Source: Paralithodes platypus
Lineage: Eukaryota; Arthropoda; Malacostraca; Decapoda; Lithodidae
NCBI GenBank assembly: GCA_032716605.1
Contig: CM064480.1
Span: 43,717,346-43,781,345 of the forward strand
Direction: 5' to 3'
Length of the DNA stretch: 64,000 nt
The position numbers and the translations under genes were made by a program. Position 1 is the stretch's first letter; each line of letters opens with the position of its first letter. Below the pieces are notes generated by a model. The model made no database searches, was not told the origin of the DNA, and worked only from the letters and a program-made list of their open reading frames with translations. Below, one piece after another: positions 1 to 11,593 of the stretch.

Positions 1-175
1 GATCGTTATGGTGTCATTCGAAAGCTCTGTTTATGCCCTTTCAGGGATAGATACTTGTTTTACGTTCTGGGTCTTATTTAGGCATGAAAATGATCACGTA
101 AACAGCCCTATTTTAGCTAAAAACACCCCGCTGGGCGGTACATATAAATAAACCGCATAGGCCGCTCTTAAGGTG
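1..175. mobile_element. MITE-A, copy in the Gyp-B 3' LTR (partial, window edge)
   Basis: The sequence matches the right-hand 175 bp of the complete MITE-A at 12,964-13,443 with only a few differences, and it is followed by TTAA at 176-179. The equivalent position in the paralogous LTR reads CCTTAAGAC with no insert. That supports a precise TTAA-targeted insertion of the piggyBac type. The other end lies before base 1. Confidence 0.8.
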
Positions 176-1233
176 TTAAGATTGCATCCTTTAAGTTACG
201 TTAATTGACTAGGGTGCTCTCTTGATAGATCCCGATCACAAGTATATGGTTCTATCCTGGCGACCCTCTAAAGACAAGCAAAGAGGCAGCAAAGTGTGGA
301 ACTGGAACAGGCCAAAACCCTCAGTCAACACAATGCTGCACTCGCAAAGGACGCAACCGAAAAGACAACCCAAGCTACCACAGGACCGGTCGAAGTCGTG
401 TAGGTATAGGCAAACCGTACACACATCGGAGACAATGACTACAGTTACCTTATCCCAGTCTAGCATTAAATAAAAGATCAGAAACACTAAATCAATAATG
501 GAGACACACACAAAGTTCTTAACCTATACTAACTAAGAACCCTCAAACCTATTCTAAGTACATGTAAATATCTCTGAGGATGGCGCATGCAATACAATGG
601 GCCGGCTATGGAAACCGTATGCAGAACCCAAGGGGAGTGTTGTGCAGTTAATAAAGATTAGAGTATGGAAAGAGAGAATCGAGTGAGAGAAACAGTGGTA
701 AAGGTGGTGATCGGGGGAGAGTATGCAAGGGGATGTTAGAAGCACGCGCGCCAAGCCTGTCCTGAGGAGGGCAGCTCCTGGGGACCCTCATGAAGGAGGT
801 TAGTTACACAGGAGCCCGCAAGGGCGCGATGGTCGGCCAATCACGGGCCGAGACGTCACAAGGCAGCAGGCGTCCCTAGGACGCGCCAGGATCCGCTAGC
901 CAATCAAGGGCGTGGGAAAGCCCGCGCGCGAGCGGGAAAACTCCTCCGGGCGAGGGAGGCAGCACATACATACACACGCACATATTACCACCACGCTGCC
1001 TACATCGCTCTTTCTCCTTAACTTTACACAATGCATCTTATATTCTATTAATGATATAAAATACTTCCCGTTGTCACAGACGAAAACAAAGACCACCACT
1101 GGACTGTCTGTGACAATGCGATTACTAGGAAAGAAAGAACAACATTCTCTGATAACTGTAGCCCATTTCGATATCCCCGGCGAGCGCTAGTGGCTAACGA
1201 GAGGCGATTCTGCCAACGCTGGTAGACGTCACA
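1..1233 (-). repeat. 3' LTR of Gyp-B (left end off-window, carries a MITE)
   Basis: Positions 180-1,233 align nearly base for base with 15,168-16,221, the right-hand LTR of the same element. The inner boundary is the LTR start TGTGACGTCTACC on the minus strand, ending at 1,233. Positions 1-179 are not LTR but the end of a MITE that landed at a TTAA in this LTR. The other LTR still has the empty site at about 15,164-15,167. Short open frames on both strands of this LTR recur in the other LTR and are not genes. Confidence 0.85.
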
Positions 1234-2437
1234 CGCCGCCCAAGATATGGGACGCTCAACATTAGGCGAGCACCATATCTGACAAGGCAGAATGCCGACA
1301 AGACCCGCCACACCTAGCTACTCCACCAGAAATTAAATGCAAAGCTCAATCTTAAATAAAACAACATATAAGTATAAAGAAAATCTTATAACCCCTCCCA
1401 AACACAATAGTATAATTTTAGCCTGCTATGCTCCCTGAGCGAGCTTCACAGAGCCCAGCCTACTAAGTGAAAGACAGGTTCAACTAAGGACTTTAGCTAT
1501 AACATTGGCAACTTACAATTAACTATCAAAAAGAAAGAGTTTTTATGTGATTTTTTATTTAATTTTAATGTTGTTTTTGACGGCTGCTCTACAGGGGCAA
1601 GCCTGATTTTTCTCGACTCTCAACACACACTGACTGAACGGCGAGGGTTCTCCTGCAAACATACCCTCCCGTGACAAACAATCAGCCAAAACATTATCAG
1701 TGCCCTTAACATGCCACACATCCAACTTGTGTTCCGGCAGCAAAACAACACCTGACACTGATAAACTGCCCAGTTCATCACAAGACTGGCACTTCTCTTC
1801 GCTCTCTCCAGCAACGGGGCCTGCCAATAACCTTTCACTAGTTCTACCTTCGTGATGAGCGAGGCAGCCCCGATGCGGTCTATGGTGTCGTGAACTCTAG
1901 GTAATGGACAGGTGTCTGTCAGGGATAATGCTTCCACACTCTTGCAATCAACATACCCACAGATCTTGCCACTCAACTCAGGTTGCAAACTCACTGGGAA
2001 CGGCCACTCACGATATCCTTTATCCCTCAGACCCTTTATCCACATGTAGTCTAGCTCTGCTTTCACGACAGACTGTTGAGCAGGATTTATACGGTAGGAA
2101 ACTAACTTGAGCCTTGTACTGTCTCCAGCCTCCATGTCGGATTCTACCCCGTACATCAGACCTGGAGAAGCAACAAACATGCGGATGTACTGCCACAGCC
2201 TAGTAAACAACATCTCTTGGCACTCAGGAACAAGAAGTTACAACTTATCTCGAAGAACAACATGCCAAGTGCCCTCCCACAACCCAGCCGAGACCGCAGC
2301 TTCTAAACTATAGTCTCCCGCCTTCTCCACCTTCGTCCCTAGAACAGCCAGGTCATGAGAGGGACAATCAGCACCACCTGTGCAGTCACTCCCATAGTTC
2401 ATAATTGCTAAGGCTTCCCTGCCGATACCGTACATGG
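1234..2437 (-). pseudogene. Gyp-B pol remnant: RT start, RNase H end and 3' untranslated region
   Basis: On the minus strand, 2,437-1,620 encodes a degenerate RT N-terminal half. Recognisable motifs are YRINPAQQSVVKAELDY near 2,075 and PLPRVHDTIDRIG and LVKGYWQAP between about 1,900 and 1,820. It then jumps, without the catalytic YxDD region, to a segment ending in HVKGTDNVLADCLSR (about 1,710-1,670). That motif resembles the last conserved block of Ty3-type RNase H. So roughly the second half of RT and most of RNase H are deleted. The stretch 1,234-1,555 between RNase H and the LTR has no integrase and no other gene. It ends in a weak purine-rich run against the LTR. Confidence 0.7.
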
Positions 2438-4236
2438 TGTTACGGCTGGATCGGCAATACATATTCGGGATTCTTGATCGTAGGACAGAAATGGCTTAAG
2501 TGACAACGACACGCTCGATTCCAGTCCCAAATACTATATGCTCCAGACAACAAAAGCACCAACGCCCTACAGAGTTATCGTCTACGGTAACGAGGTACCT
2601 TAACTCGGCGAAAGTGTACAACAGGGGTAGGCTATGAGGCTAAACTCCCTCAGACATTTATAGGTTACGTTATTACTAAAGAAATGCAATACTCAAGAAA
2701 CTACGTTAATATTAAGCCTCTAATAATGTAGAATAGAAGCAGGCTAAAGGTATGACAGTGAAATGCTAAATGACAAATGTACACGCCTACTTGAAAGCGC
2801 GTGCACTACACTAACTGTCCCCTACTAACATGCACTAGCATGTAGCATACAAGATGTTCATGATCCAGTAGATACCTAATAATACACATGGGAGGAACAT
2901 AAACAGTAGTCACTTATTATAATAATGAATCTATACTTGGAATAACTAAAAGGTTGCAGGCAACAGTACTGCGCCGGTAGCCTACTACCGCATAGGCTAC
3001 TTCGCTTCTCTCACTCTGTCTCCCCTCCGAGTCCGTATGCGCCCTACGCAACAGAACTCCGGACACAGCAGCAAAACGACAGTGCAGTTAATTGATACAT
3101 GAAAGTATTAATAGTGTTGTCTTGTGTGTGAGTAATGTGTATTGTAAAGTGTTATAGATATATACTTAAAGAGAGCTGCAATGCATAGTAAAATAAAGAT
3201 ATATCCCACTCATCATCCCCATGTGTTCTAGCTAGCAGGCCAAGTCACAGGAACAACGAGTCCCAGCACCGAAAGCGAGAACCCAGGAGAAGACTGTAGA
3301 GAACACAAGGACAGATAAATTACGTTACTCTACTATACCGGCACTACGAGCGAGCTGTAGTCTCGGGTGCTACACTCGCTCCTGGCTCGGTATGCAAATC
3401 AAGGCTAAGTCCTCGTCCCTCTACAGACAACTCCTGGGCATGGTCGGGCTCTTACACATGGCACCAGTCTAGTCACAAATGGGATGATGAGCAGGGCATA
3501 TAACTCGTGAACATGTAGAACGTTCACCAACTATCCTCATCAAGAAGATCGCTGTTCACATTAACCCCTTAAATCTAATACATGTAAATATATGCTTGTC
3601 CTAAGAGTAATACGAGAGGTGAGTGCTGAAACTCCTTTAGGACCTCAAGGGAAGGTTATGCATTTAAATAGAGAGAAGAATGAAATGAGAGTAATGTCGT
3701 CAGAGAGAAAGAGTGCAACCGTGAGAAGTGGGGAGAGAGCAAGGGATGTTAGAATCTCAAAGGTTCTAGGCAACCTGGTCAAAGGAACACACAGCCAACC
3801 TCCAGGCAGTGTACTGTACGACAACATGGGCCCAGCCCAGGCAGGCAACAATGGACTACCAACCCTATCGCGCCTAGCTATAAGGGCAAGGCTGCCAACC
3901 AGTCCATACGTCTGGCAACCACCCGGCCGGCAGCGCGGCGTGTTGCCACCCTCTTGCTCTGAAGCCCAACTCACTCTCTCTCTCTGAATTCCCATTATCC
4001 TATCTATCAACTTCTCTATTGATACTACATATTAAATGGAAGGTCTCGACATGGCTTAAAACAAAACCCACCACTGGTTAGCACATGACGAGACCTTTGC
4101 AGAGATACAAAGAACATAGTTATAAGTTGTCACACTCAATATACATAGCGGCTGACGGTAGCCAGATCACGGGCGGTACAGTGGAGTACCAAGGAGTACA
4201 ATCAGGTTGCGTTGCCCAGCACTGGGGTGCGTCACA
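2438..4236 (-). repeat. 3' LTR of Gyp-A
   Basis: This is a 1,799-bp direct repeat of 8,984-10,784. The plus-strand start is TGTTACGGCTGG and the end is GTGCGTCACA. I found only about three differences from the other LTR: C/T near 2,817 versus 9,363, a 2-bp GA indel near 3,738 versus 10,281, and a one-base change near 4,224 versus 10,771. The 131-codon open frame at 3,592-3,987 recurs shifted in the other LTR and is an LTR artefact. Confidence 0.92.
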
Positions 4237-4246
4237 GCCCCCCCAA
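4237..4246 (-). other. Polypurine tract of Gyp-A
   Basis: Directly upstream of the 3' LTR on the minus strand is TTGGGGGGGC, followed by the LTR start TGTGACGC. A purine run abutting the 3' LTR is the expected plus-strand priming site. The matching position outside the other LTR is host DNA and has no such run. Confidence 0.7.
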
Positions 4247-4524
4247 GATTTTAGATAATCGACCTTAGAAGCATTATCAAAATCTGACAGGCAACCAACC
4301 GACCTGCTACCCTTAGCTGCCACTAATTGCAAAAGGTGCACAACAACTGAAGTGTGAATTATACATAAAACACAATATCGCATTCATTATGCTACAACAA
4401 TAAAGACTTACAAAACTAAAAAAAAAGAAAGAGTTTTCTCGTTTATTTTATTGTTTTATAATCTTTTTGGACGGCGTTATGATAGCCTAATTTTACTCCT
4501 GCTCAACCCACACACTGTGCACGA

Positions 4525-6200
4525 CTATCTTGGATCATCAACCCTTGATAGACAATCTGCTATCACGTTCTCACTCCCGGCAATATGCTGAATGTGGAGA
4601 TTATACTCTTGGAGCATTAGGGACCACCTGGTCAACCGCATATTCCGATTGTGAAACTGATTTAGGAATTTCAAGGGATGATGGTCCGTATAAATCGTCA
4701 CTACCGGGCCGTAGGCTGGAACATAAACTTCGAAATGTTTGAGCGACAAAACGATAGCCAGAAGCTCCTTCTCTATAGTCGAGTAATTCCTTTGTGCCGA
4801 ATTAAACTTGCGAGAAAAGAAGCTCACTGGGTGTTCCAAGCCCTCGGAATCAGTCTGCAGTAACACTGCCCCGGCACCCACACCGCTGGCATCAGTCGCC
4901 AGCTGAAAACTCCTGGAGAAGTCTGGGGCCCTCAAAATCGGATGTGTACACAGCAGGTGCTTGACTAGGTCGAAAGCCCTCTGACACTCCGCAGCCCAAC
5001 AGAACTTCACTGACTTCGACAGTAGATCAGTTAACGGTGCTAAGACAGTAGAGTATCCCCGGATGAAGCGCCTATAATAGCCTATCATACCTAGGAACCG
5101 CATGACCTGGCGCTTAGTGGTGGGCCTGGGAAACATATTGATAGCCTGTATCTTGCTCAGGGGGGGGCACACCCGGCCTAACCCGACCACAAAGCCAAGA
5201 TACTGCACAGTAGCCTTTACAAACTCGCACTTCCTCAGGTTCACCACCAGCCCAGCATCGTGCAACTTCCTAAACAGGGTCTCTAAGTGCCTTAGGTGAT
5301 TTTCAAAATCGTCATCATATACTATCACGTCATCAAGGTAGACCGTGCAGTTAGGGATTTCGTCACAAATATCGTTCATCAGGTTTTGAAACGTGGCAGG
5401 TGCGTTCTTAAGCCCATAAGGCATTACGTTACATTGGTAGGTCTTGCCATCTACCACAAAACCACAAACTTGCTTAGCTCGGTCCGACAGGGTACTTGCC
5501 AGTAGCCTTTTACAAGATCAATTTTAGTAAGGTACTTTGCATTCCCTATCTTGTCCACGCTGTCGTCAACTCGAGGCAAAGGGTAAGGGTTGGTAGTGGT
5601 CAAGCCATTTAGCCTACGAAAATCTATGCAGAACCGCACCTTGCCGTCAGGTTTTGGCTGCAACGTGACGGGTGATGTCCACTTCACATAACCTTCAGTG
5701 ATCATCCCTCTCTCAACCATGTACTTTAACTCCTCCCGTAAAGCTGGCAACTTTACCGGGGGCACACGGTAGGGCACTGACTTGAAGGGCACATTATCAC
5801 CGACGTCCACGTCGTGCGTTACCTGAGTAGTGAGACCTGGGTGTTCGGCGAAAACAGAGGGGTATGACCTGAACAGGCCTAGGACAGCAGCACCCTGGTG
5901 CTCAGGCAGGTGACTTACAGCTTGCCTAGCCTCTTGTTCAGTATTCCCCGCCCACTGTTCCGCGGAAATGACACAGTCCCAGCTATCCTCCTCAGCAGCA
6001 TGACTGTCCCCACCTCCTTCTCCACCCTGGCCGCTGCAGGCCAGCACAGGGACAGTGAGAGGCTCTGAGGGGCGTCTCACATACTCTTTCATGAGGTTAA
6101 CATGACATAACTGATGTTTTTTCCTACGGTCAGGTGTTGCAACGAGATAATCAAGGTCGGACAGTTTCTTAGCCACCACATACGGCCCAATGAACTTGGC
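4525..6200 (-). pseudogene. Gyp-A pol, second part: integrase tail, reverse transcriptase and RNase H
   Basis: Two minus-strand frames, 6,179-5,451 and 5,457-4,525, meet at a one-base frameshift near 5,490. The first begins in the integrase C-terminal tail (motif CHVNLMKEYV). It then passes through an acidic linker into RT (YRVPPVKLPALREEL, CIDFRRLN, PYPLPRVDDSVD, LVKGYWQVP). The second holds the RT core (MPYGLKNAPATFQ, catalytic YLDD at about 5,340) and RNase H (ATDAS, IEKELLAI, YTDHHPLKF, NVIADCLSR). It ends at 4,525 with only untranslated sequence before the LTR. A canonical Ty3 pol would continue into integrase here. The product would copy the element RNA in virus-like particles, but the frameshift rules out a normal protein. 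Confidence 0.85.
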
Positions 6201-7564
6201 AGAACTTGTCCAGGCAAAGGTAAAAGCAACATTACCTCCTGACCCACCGAAAACTCCCGAAGCTTCACCTTGGCGTCATACTGGTGCTTCATGACCGCCT
6301 GTGCATTAACCAAGTTATTACCTGCCGCTGCCATGCAACCTATAAGTCTCTCCCGGCTCGCATCCCCATCTTCCTCCAACTCTATGGCACCATTGCTATA
6401 ACGAGCTAGGCTAGCGTCTTGCAGCTGCTGCTCACTAATGTCCCCGGGCGTCAATGCATCAAGATGGTTTTGTAATAAGACATTACCCCGGCTAGTAGGC
6501 TCTACTGCCTTAGTGGCTCTCGCTACAGCTCTTGCCTCACGTGAAGTCTTACCCAACTCTGCCTTGTTACACACCATCTCTGGGCCAGAGTCAACTCCCG
6601 TGTTTATTATAGGTCCAAGTACCGAATCACCGAGAAGTGCAGCAGAATCAATGTCCCTTTTCCTGCCCTTAGCAACCTTCTCCTGATCCTTCCTCCACTG
6701 TCCCCGAGGTTGAGTGCTAGGCTGTGCAGGAGCCGCAGAGCGAGATCGGGTTACCACACAGGCCATCTCATCCTGTTGGCACCTCCCAACCCATTCCCGA
6801 TTCTCACCATCCACGTCGGCCGCCCTCTCGGCAACGACTAAGGGTGGAGTCCCGGAAGTGGGCACCGCAAAGTCGTAGCCGAGAAGAAGGTCGACGCCCT
6901 CAACTGGCAAACACTCAACGATCCCTACATCCAGCTCCCTGCACACCTCTCCCACTCTCAACTCCAACCTCACAAGTGGGTATGACCTCGTAGCATTTAT
7001 ACCCTGCACCACAACAACTCTGGCCGCATTTATCGGTTTCCCTGTGAAGTTCCTCAACAAAGTTTGCGAAGCCCCCGTATCCCTCAACAAGTCAACCCTC
7101 CGTAGTTCACTCCCCCAGCTCACAAACCCGTGTCCCCGATGGCTACAGAAAGTGTCCCGGACAGGTGTCGAGCCTTCCGTACGCTTCTTTACCGCGTGTG
7201 CCTCAGCTGCTGACAACCTACCCCGGGCAGTTGCTGCAGCCTTCAGAGACACACCGATACTGTGAACCAATGACACCGGCTTAGCGGGAGTGTTACTAGG
7301 GCACTCACGTGAATAATGGCCTAGCTTCTGACATTTGTAACATTTCACATCCCCAATGGGCTTCTTCCCTTGTGCGGGCGAAGAAGGGGCCTGACCTTTA
7401 GTAAACGGGAGAGGCTTGTGTTTGTAGGTGTTATTAGGTGCAATGCTTTTAGTGTGGTTATGTGTGTCATAGGATTTGTTATTATCGAAAACTCTGGTGG
7501 GTGGGGTATAGCGCCCCTTCTGCCCTGACTCAGCCCTCTGAGCGGCACCGCAACCACGAATCAA
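6089..7564 (-). pseudogene. Gyp-A nucleocapsid knuckle, protease, and integrase-tail remnant
   Basis: A 491-codon minus-strand frame. A CCHC knuckle, CYKCQKLGHYSREC, lies near residue 75, and an aspartic protease active site, DTGAS, near residue 160. The conserved LLLGYDFA near residue 230 is typical of retroviral-type proteases. After a 150-residue linker comes a segment with HQYDAKVKLREFSVGQ and LLLPLPG. This corresponds to the far C-terminal part of Ty3-type integrases, just before their GPY motif. The HHCC zinc finger and DDE core that should precede it are absent. A one-base shift near 6,205 moves GPYVV into the next frame. The frame also joins the upstream Gag frame through a shift near 7,578. 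Confidence 0.8.
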
Positions 7565-8715
7565 TGATAATCTGAGGTCTGCCCATCTTGGCAGCCTCCT
7601 CTACTGTCTTGGGACATTTTTCCTTAATGTTCAGCGTTAGATCGGTTCCAGTACATTTGTAAAACTGTTCCAGATAGAAAAGTTGCTTAATTTCCTCAGC
7701 CGACTCTGCGTGCTCGGACCGAAACCAGTTATTACATGCATCTGTTAAGTCCCGTGCGTGCTCCATAAAACTGACGTCGCTCTTCTTATTCACGCCACGG
7801 AACTTCAATCTATAAGTTTCGGGTTGCAGTTCGTAGGCCCGGAGCACAGCCTCCTTCACCAGTCCATACACGACACTCTCGTCCAGTGACAGTGCATCGT
7901 AGGCTTTCAACCCCTTACCCACTAGACGTGATGAAACTAATGCTGCCCATTTAACCTCCGGCCAGTCATACTCACGACACTTCTTTTCGAAACGAGCAAA
8001 AAACTCAGTCACTGCTGTCTCATCAAATGCGGGTACTAACTTAATTAAATGCGAAAGTGAGTCTGTAACCCGGTGCCCACCACCGAGATGACGCCCCGTG
8101 GTCTCTACTCTAGACTTCTCGACATCCATTTCAGCCTGGTACCTGGTTGCATCCTGATTGGCTTGGATTCTAGCAACCTCTATGCGTTCTATACTAGCCT
8201 GTTGTATCTGAGTCTCCTGCAGCTTAAACTTAGCTAGTTCTAGCTGAAATAACATCTCAGGAGACAGGCCTGGGGGGGGAAGAGCACAAAATGGGGGATC
8301 CACACCGAGACGTGTTTACGGGTAAGCCAGCTTGCCATTGAGAACCCTCCTGCTGCATCGTGCTAAGACTCGCTGGCTGAGGGCCCAGCTCAGGGGTAGA
8401 GTGGAATGGAGGCTTGGAGGGAACCCCCCAAGACCCCACTCCACCCACCGCCCCATCGCCATCACCCAACAAACATGCCACCAAATTCTTCTTGGGCCAA
8501 CTGTCAGGACAGTCCCGCCCCAAAACCGTGGCTAAACAGCGAAGACCGTAACAATCAATAGCCTGCAGGCGCTGTTCGGTCAAAGGTGTCTGCAAAAATG
8601 CCCGGGCATCCCTCTCTCCACTTATAACACTCCCCTCCCTAAATATCTGCTGTACTTGCTGGTCACTAGGCTGTACCGTGTTATCCTCCCCCGTAAATGA
8701 TGAGTCATTAGACAT
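7530..8715 (-). pseudogene. Gyp-A Gag with SCAN-like capsid domain (frameshifted)
   Basis: Translation probably starts at the ATG at 8,715 (MSNDSS), because Gyp-B Gag also begins MSND at 14,126. A frame shift at the run of eight G/C near 8,270-8,280 separates the N-terminal 150 residues from the rest (8,303-7,530). The second part has a Q/E/R-rich stretch, then a helical capsid region. Its motifs KGLKAYDAL, AVLRAYELQPETYRLKFR and QLFYLEQFYKC match the pattern of SCAN domains. SCAN is thought to derive from the Gag capsid of Gmr1-like elements. Another shift near 7,578 links it to the zinc knuckle. Gag would assemble the particle, but the shifts make this copy defective. Confidence 0.8.
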
Positions 8716-8983
8716 AGTGCTGGTTATACAATTGCTGTTCATAAACAAAAAAAAGTGCTTATTACTAATTGCAGTCTCGACTCACAAAATGTTAAAGATG
8801 CTTGAATGACTCTACTCTAGACACCTAACGAAACAATCTGCAAGTCCACCAATACAATAATGACACAATAAAACTTCCTCCAATATGCAAGAAAATTCTA
8901 GCCAGCTCTACTAGGTAGCATAGCATAGTTCTCCAAAAAACATGTGATAGGATACTACTGAATCTTGTGCAAGGTCGCCATTT
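8716..8983 (-). other. Gyp-A leader with candidate tRNA primer-binding site
   Basis: Between the 5' LTR and Gag the minus strand begins AAA, then TGGCGACCTTGC (8,969-8,980). TGG at this spot is the usual complement of a tRNA CCA end. The same 12 bases sit next to the 5' LTR of Gyp-B (14,372-14,383), supporting a conserved primer site. I have not identified the tRNA. Confidence 0.65.
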
Positions 8984-10784
8984 TGTTACGGCTGGATCGG
9001 CAATACATATTCGGGATTCTTGATCGTAGGACAGAAATGGCTTAAGTGACAACGACACGCTCGATTCCAGTCCCAAATACTATATGCTCCAGACAACAAA
9101 AGCACCAACGCCCTACAGAGTTATCGTCTACGGTAACGAGGTACCTTAACTCGGCGAAAGTGTACAACAGGGGTAGGCTATGAGGCTAAACTCCCTCAGA
9201 CATTTATAGGTTACGTTATTACTAAAGAAATGCAATACTCAAGAAACTACGTTAATATTAAGCCTCTAATAATGTAGAATAGAAGCAGGCTAAAGGTATG
9301 ACAGTGAAATGCTAAATGACAAATGTACACGCCTACTTGAAAGCGCGTGCACTACACTAACTGTCTCCTACTAACATGCACTAGCATGTAGCATACAAGA
9401 TGTTCATGATCCAGTAGATACCTAATAATACACATGGGAGGAACATAAACAGTAGTCACTTATTATAATAATGAATCTATACTTGGAATAACTAAAAGGT
9501 TGCAGGCAACAGTACTGCGCCGGTAGCCTACTACCGCATAGGCTACTTCGCTTCTCTCACTCTGTCTCCCCTCCGAGTCCGTATGCGCCCTACGCAACAG
9601 AACTCCGGACACAGCAGCAAAACGACAGTGCAGTTAATTGATACATGAAAGTATTAATAGTGTTGTCTTGTGTGTGAGTAATGTGTATTGTAAAGTGTTA
9701 TAGATATATACTTAAAGAGAGCTGCAATGCATAGTAAAATAAAGATATATCCCACTCATCATCCCCATGTGTTCTAGCTAGCAGGCCAAGTCACAGGAAC
9801 AACGAGTCCCAGCACCGAAAGCGAGAACCCAGGAGAAGACTGTAGAGAACACAAGGACAGATAAATTACGTTACTCTACTATACCGGCACTACGAGCGAG
9901 CTGTAGTCTCGGGTGCTACACTCGCTCCTGGCTCGGTATGCAAATCAAGGCTAAGTCCTCGTCCCTCTACAGACAACTCCTGGGCATGGTCGGGCTCTTA
10001 CACATGGCACCAGTCTAGTCACAAATGGGATGATGAGCAGGGCATATAACTCGTGAACATGTAGAACGTTCACCAACTATCCTCATCAAGAAGATCGCTG
10101 TTCACATTAACCCCTTAAATCTAATACATGTAAATATATGCTTGTCCTAAGAGTAATACGAGAGGTGAGTGCTGAAACTCCTTTAGGACCTCAAGGGAAG
10201 GTTATGCATTTAAATAGAGAGAAGAATGAAATGAGAGTAATGTCGTCAGAGAGAAAGAGTGCAACCGTGAGAAGTGGGGAGAGAGAGCAAGGGATGTTAG
10301 AATCTCAAAGGTTCTAGGCAACCTGGTCAAAGGAACACACAGCCAACCTCCAGGCAGTGTACTGTACGACAACATGGGCCCAGCCCAGGCAGGCAACAAT
10401 GGACTACCAACCCTATCGCGCCTAGCTATAAGGGCAAGGCTGCCAACCAGTCCATACGTCTGGCAACCACCCGGCCGGCAGCGCGGCGTGTTGCCACCCT
10501 CTTGCTCTGAAGCCCAACTCACTCTCTCTCTCTGAATTCCCATTATCCTATCTATCAACTTCTCTATTGATACTACATATTAAATGGAAGGTCTCGACAT
10601 GGCTTAAAACAAAACCCACCACTGGTTAGCACATGACGAGACCTTTGCAGAGATACAAAGAACATAGTTATAAGTTGTCACACTCAATATACATAGCGGC
10701 TGACGGTAGCCAGATCACGGGCGGTACAGTGGAGTACCAAGGAGTACAATCAGGTTGCGTTGCCCAGCACTTGGGTGCGTCACA
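8984..10784 (-). repeat. 5' LTR of Gyp-A
   Basis: A 1,801-bp copy of 2,438-4,236, nearly identical to it. The right boundary is followed by the duplicated target ATGG and then Gyp-B coding sequence. As the 5' LTR in minus orientation it would carry the element promoter, but I could not assign a TATA box or start site with confidence. Confidence 0.92.
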
Positions 10785-11587
10785 ATGGGCACCCCCGCAT
10801 TCCTTGCGACTACATCTGCCTGTGCAGCATCACCGCCTTCAGCGACATGGCCAGATACAGTCGGTCTATGGTAGGGCTGTTACATTCGACTAGAGCAGCA
10901 CTGGGAGGCTATGCGATGACTGAGCACATCCACACCACAGCCCACCTCACCAATCTGCTCAATGTCCTCATTTTGACCACCACCCTTGGCAGCCATGGGT
11001 CAACCCTGACCTGACCACCATGCCAAAGCCTCGTCGCCCACCTTGAACCACCGAAACAACGAGGCTAACGGTCTACTAACACTCAAGTGACCTGCCAGCG
11101 GAACATCGTGAACCGCATGAGTTGTGAGGCCTGGGTGCTCTGCACGACCAGTGGGGTATGAACCAAGCCGGTGCTGGAGCGCTGCACACTGCTGCTCAGG
11201 CAGGTGCTCTAGCGCTTCCACAGCCACCAGACTCGTGTCCCCCGCCCACTGCTCCGCCGAGACATGACAATCCCAACTCTCCTCCACCTGTGCCCCACTG
11301 CCCCCCTCTCCTTCTCCACCTTGGCCGCAGCAGACCAACGCAGGGACAGTAGGCTGCTCAGGTGGTTTCCTCACAAACTCCTTTAACAGGTTCACATGAC
11401 ATGTTTCCCCGTCCTCGTGTTCAATAGCCCCGTTCCCACAACTCTCCTCCACCAGGGAACTACTCTGTCGCGGAGTGCCATCACGCCCAACCATGTCACT
11501 AGGGGGGACAGGTTCTGGGGCCACTCCGGAGCTCACCTCTGGGTCAAGTACCGAGTCGCCAAGAAGAGCCGCTAGATCAAAACTCAC
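10785..11587 (-). pseudogene. Gyp-B linker, integrase-tail motif and start of RT
   Basis: A minus-strand frame at 11,587-11,000 carries NGAIEHEDGE directly joined to TCHVNLLKEFVRKP. The latter equals the end of the integrase C-terminal tail in Gyp-A. So here the integrase is deleted even more completely, from the same NGAIE point. It continues into the acidic pre-RT linker (ESWDCHVSAEQWAGD, HPGLTTHAVHDV) and then loses homology. Positions 10,999-10,785 are a divergent tract whose frame runs through the ATGG target into 2,437-2,238 on the far side of Gyp-A. Confidence 0.7.
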
Positions 11588-11593
11588 AAAACT

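Larger units (their letters stand above)
2438..10784 (-). mobile_element. Gyp-A: inner, young full-length Gmr1-like Ty3/Gypsy retrotransposon
   Basis: An 8.35-kb element is bounded by two 1.8-kb direct repeats that begin TG and end CA on the minus strand. The host base run ATGG occurs directly outside both ends (2,434-2,437 and 10,785-10,788), a 4-bp target duplication. The interior reads, right to left, primer site, Gag with a SCAN-like capsid, CCHC knuckle, DTGA protease, integrase C-terminal tail, RT, RNase H, polypurine tract. RNase H ends within 290 bp of the 3' LTR, so there is no room for a downstream integrase. The frame is broken in at least four places and the integrase core is missing, although the LTRs are almost identical. 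It is inserted in Gyp-B, whose reading frame resumes across the junction. Confidence 0.9.

Noticed and set aside
222..1311. Several 60-90 codon frames on both strands, repeated at 15,210-16,272
   Set aside because: All sit in the two Gyp-B LTRs and recur only because the LTRs are copies. No recognisable motifs.
3592..3987. 131-codon open frame and its opposite-strand partner (also near 10,202-10,558)
   Set aside because: They lie wholly within the Gyp-A LTRs, and a 2-bp indel between LTRs changes the plus frame. Not conserved as protein.
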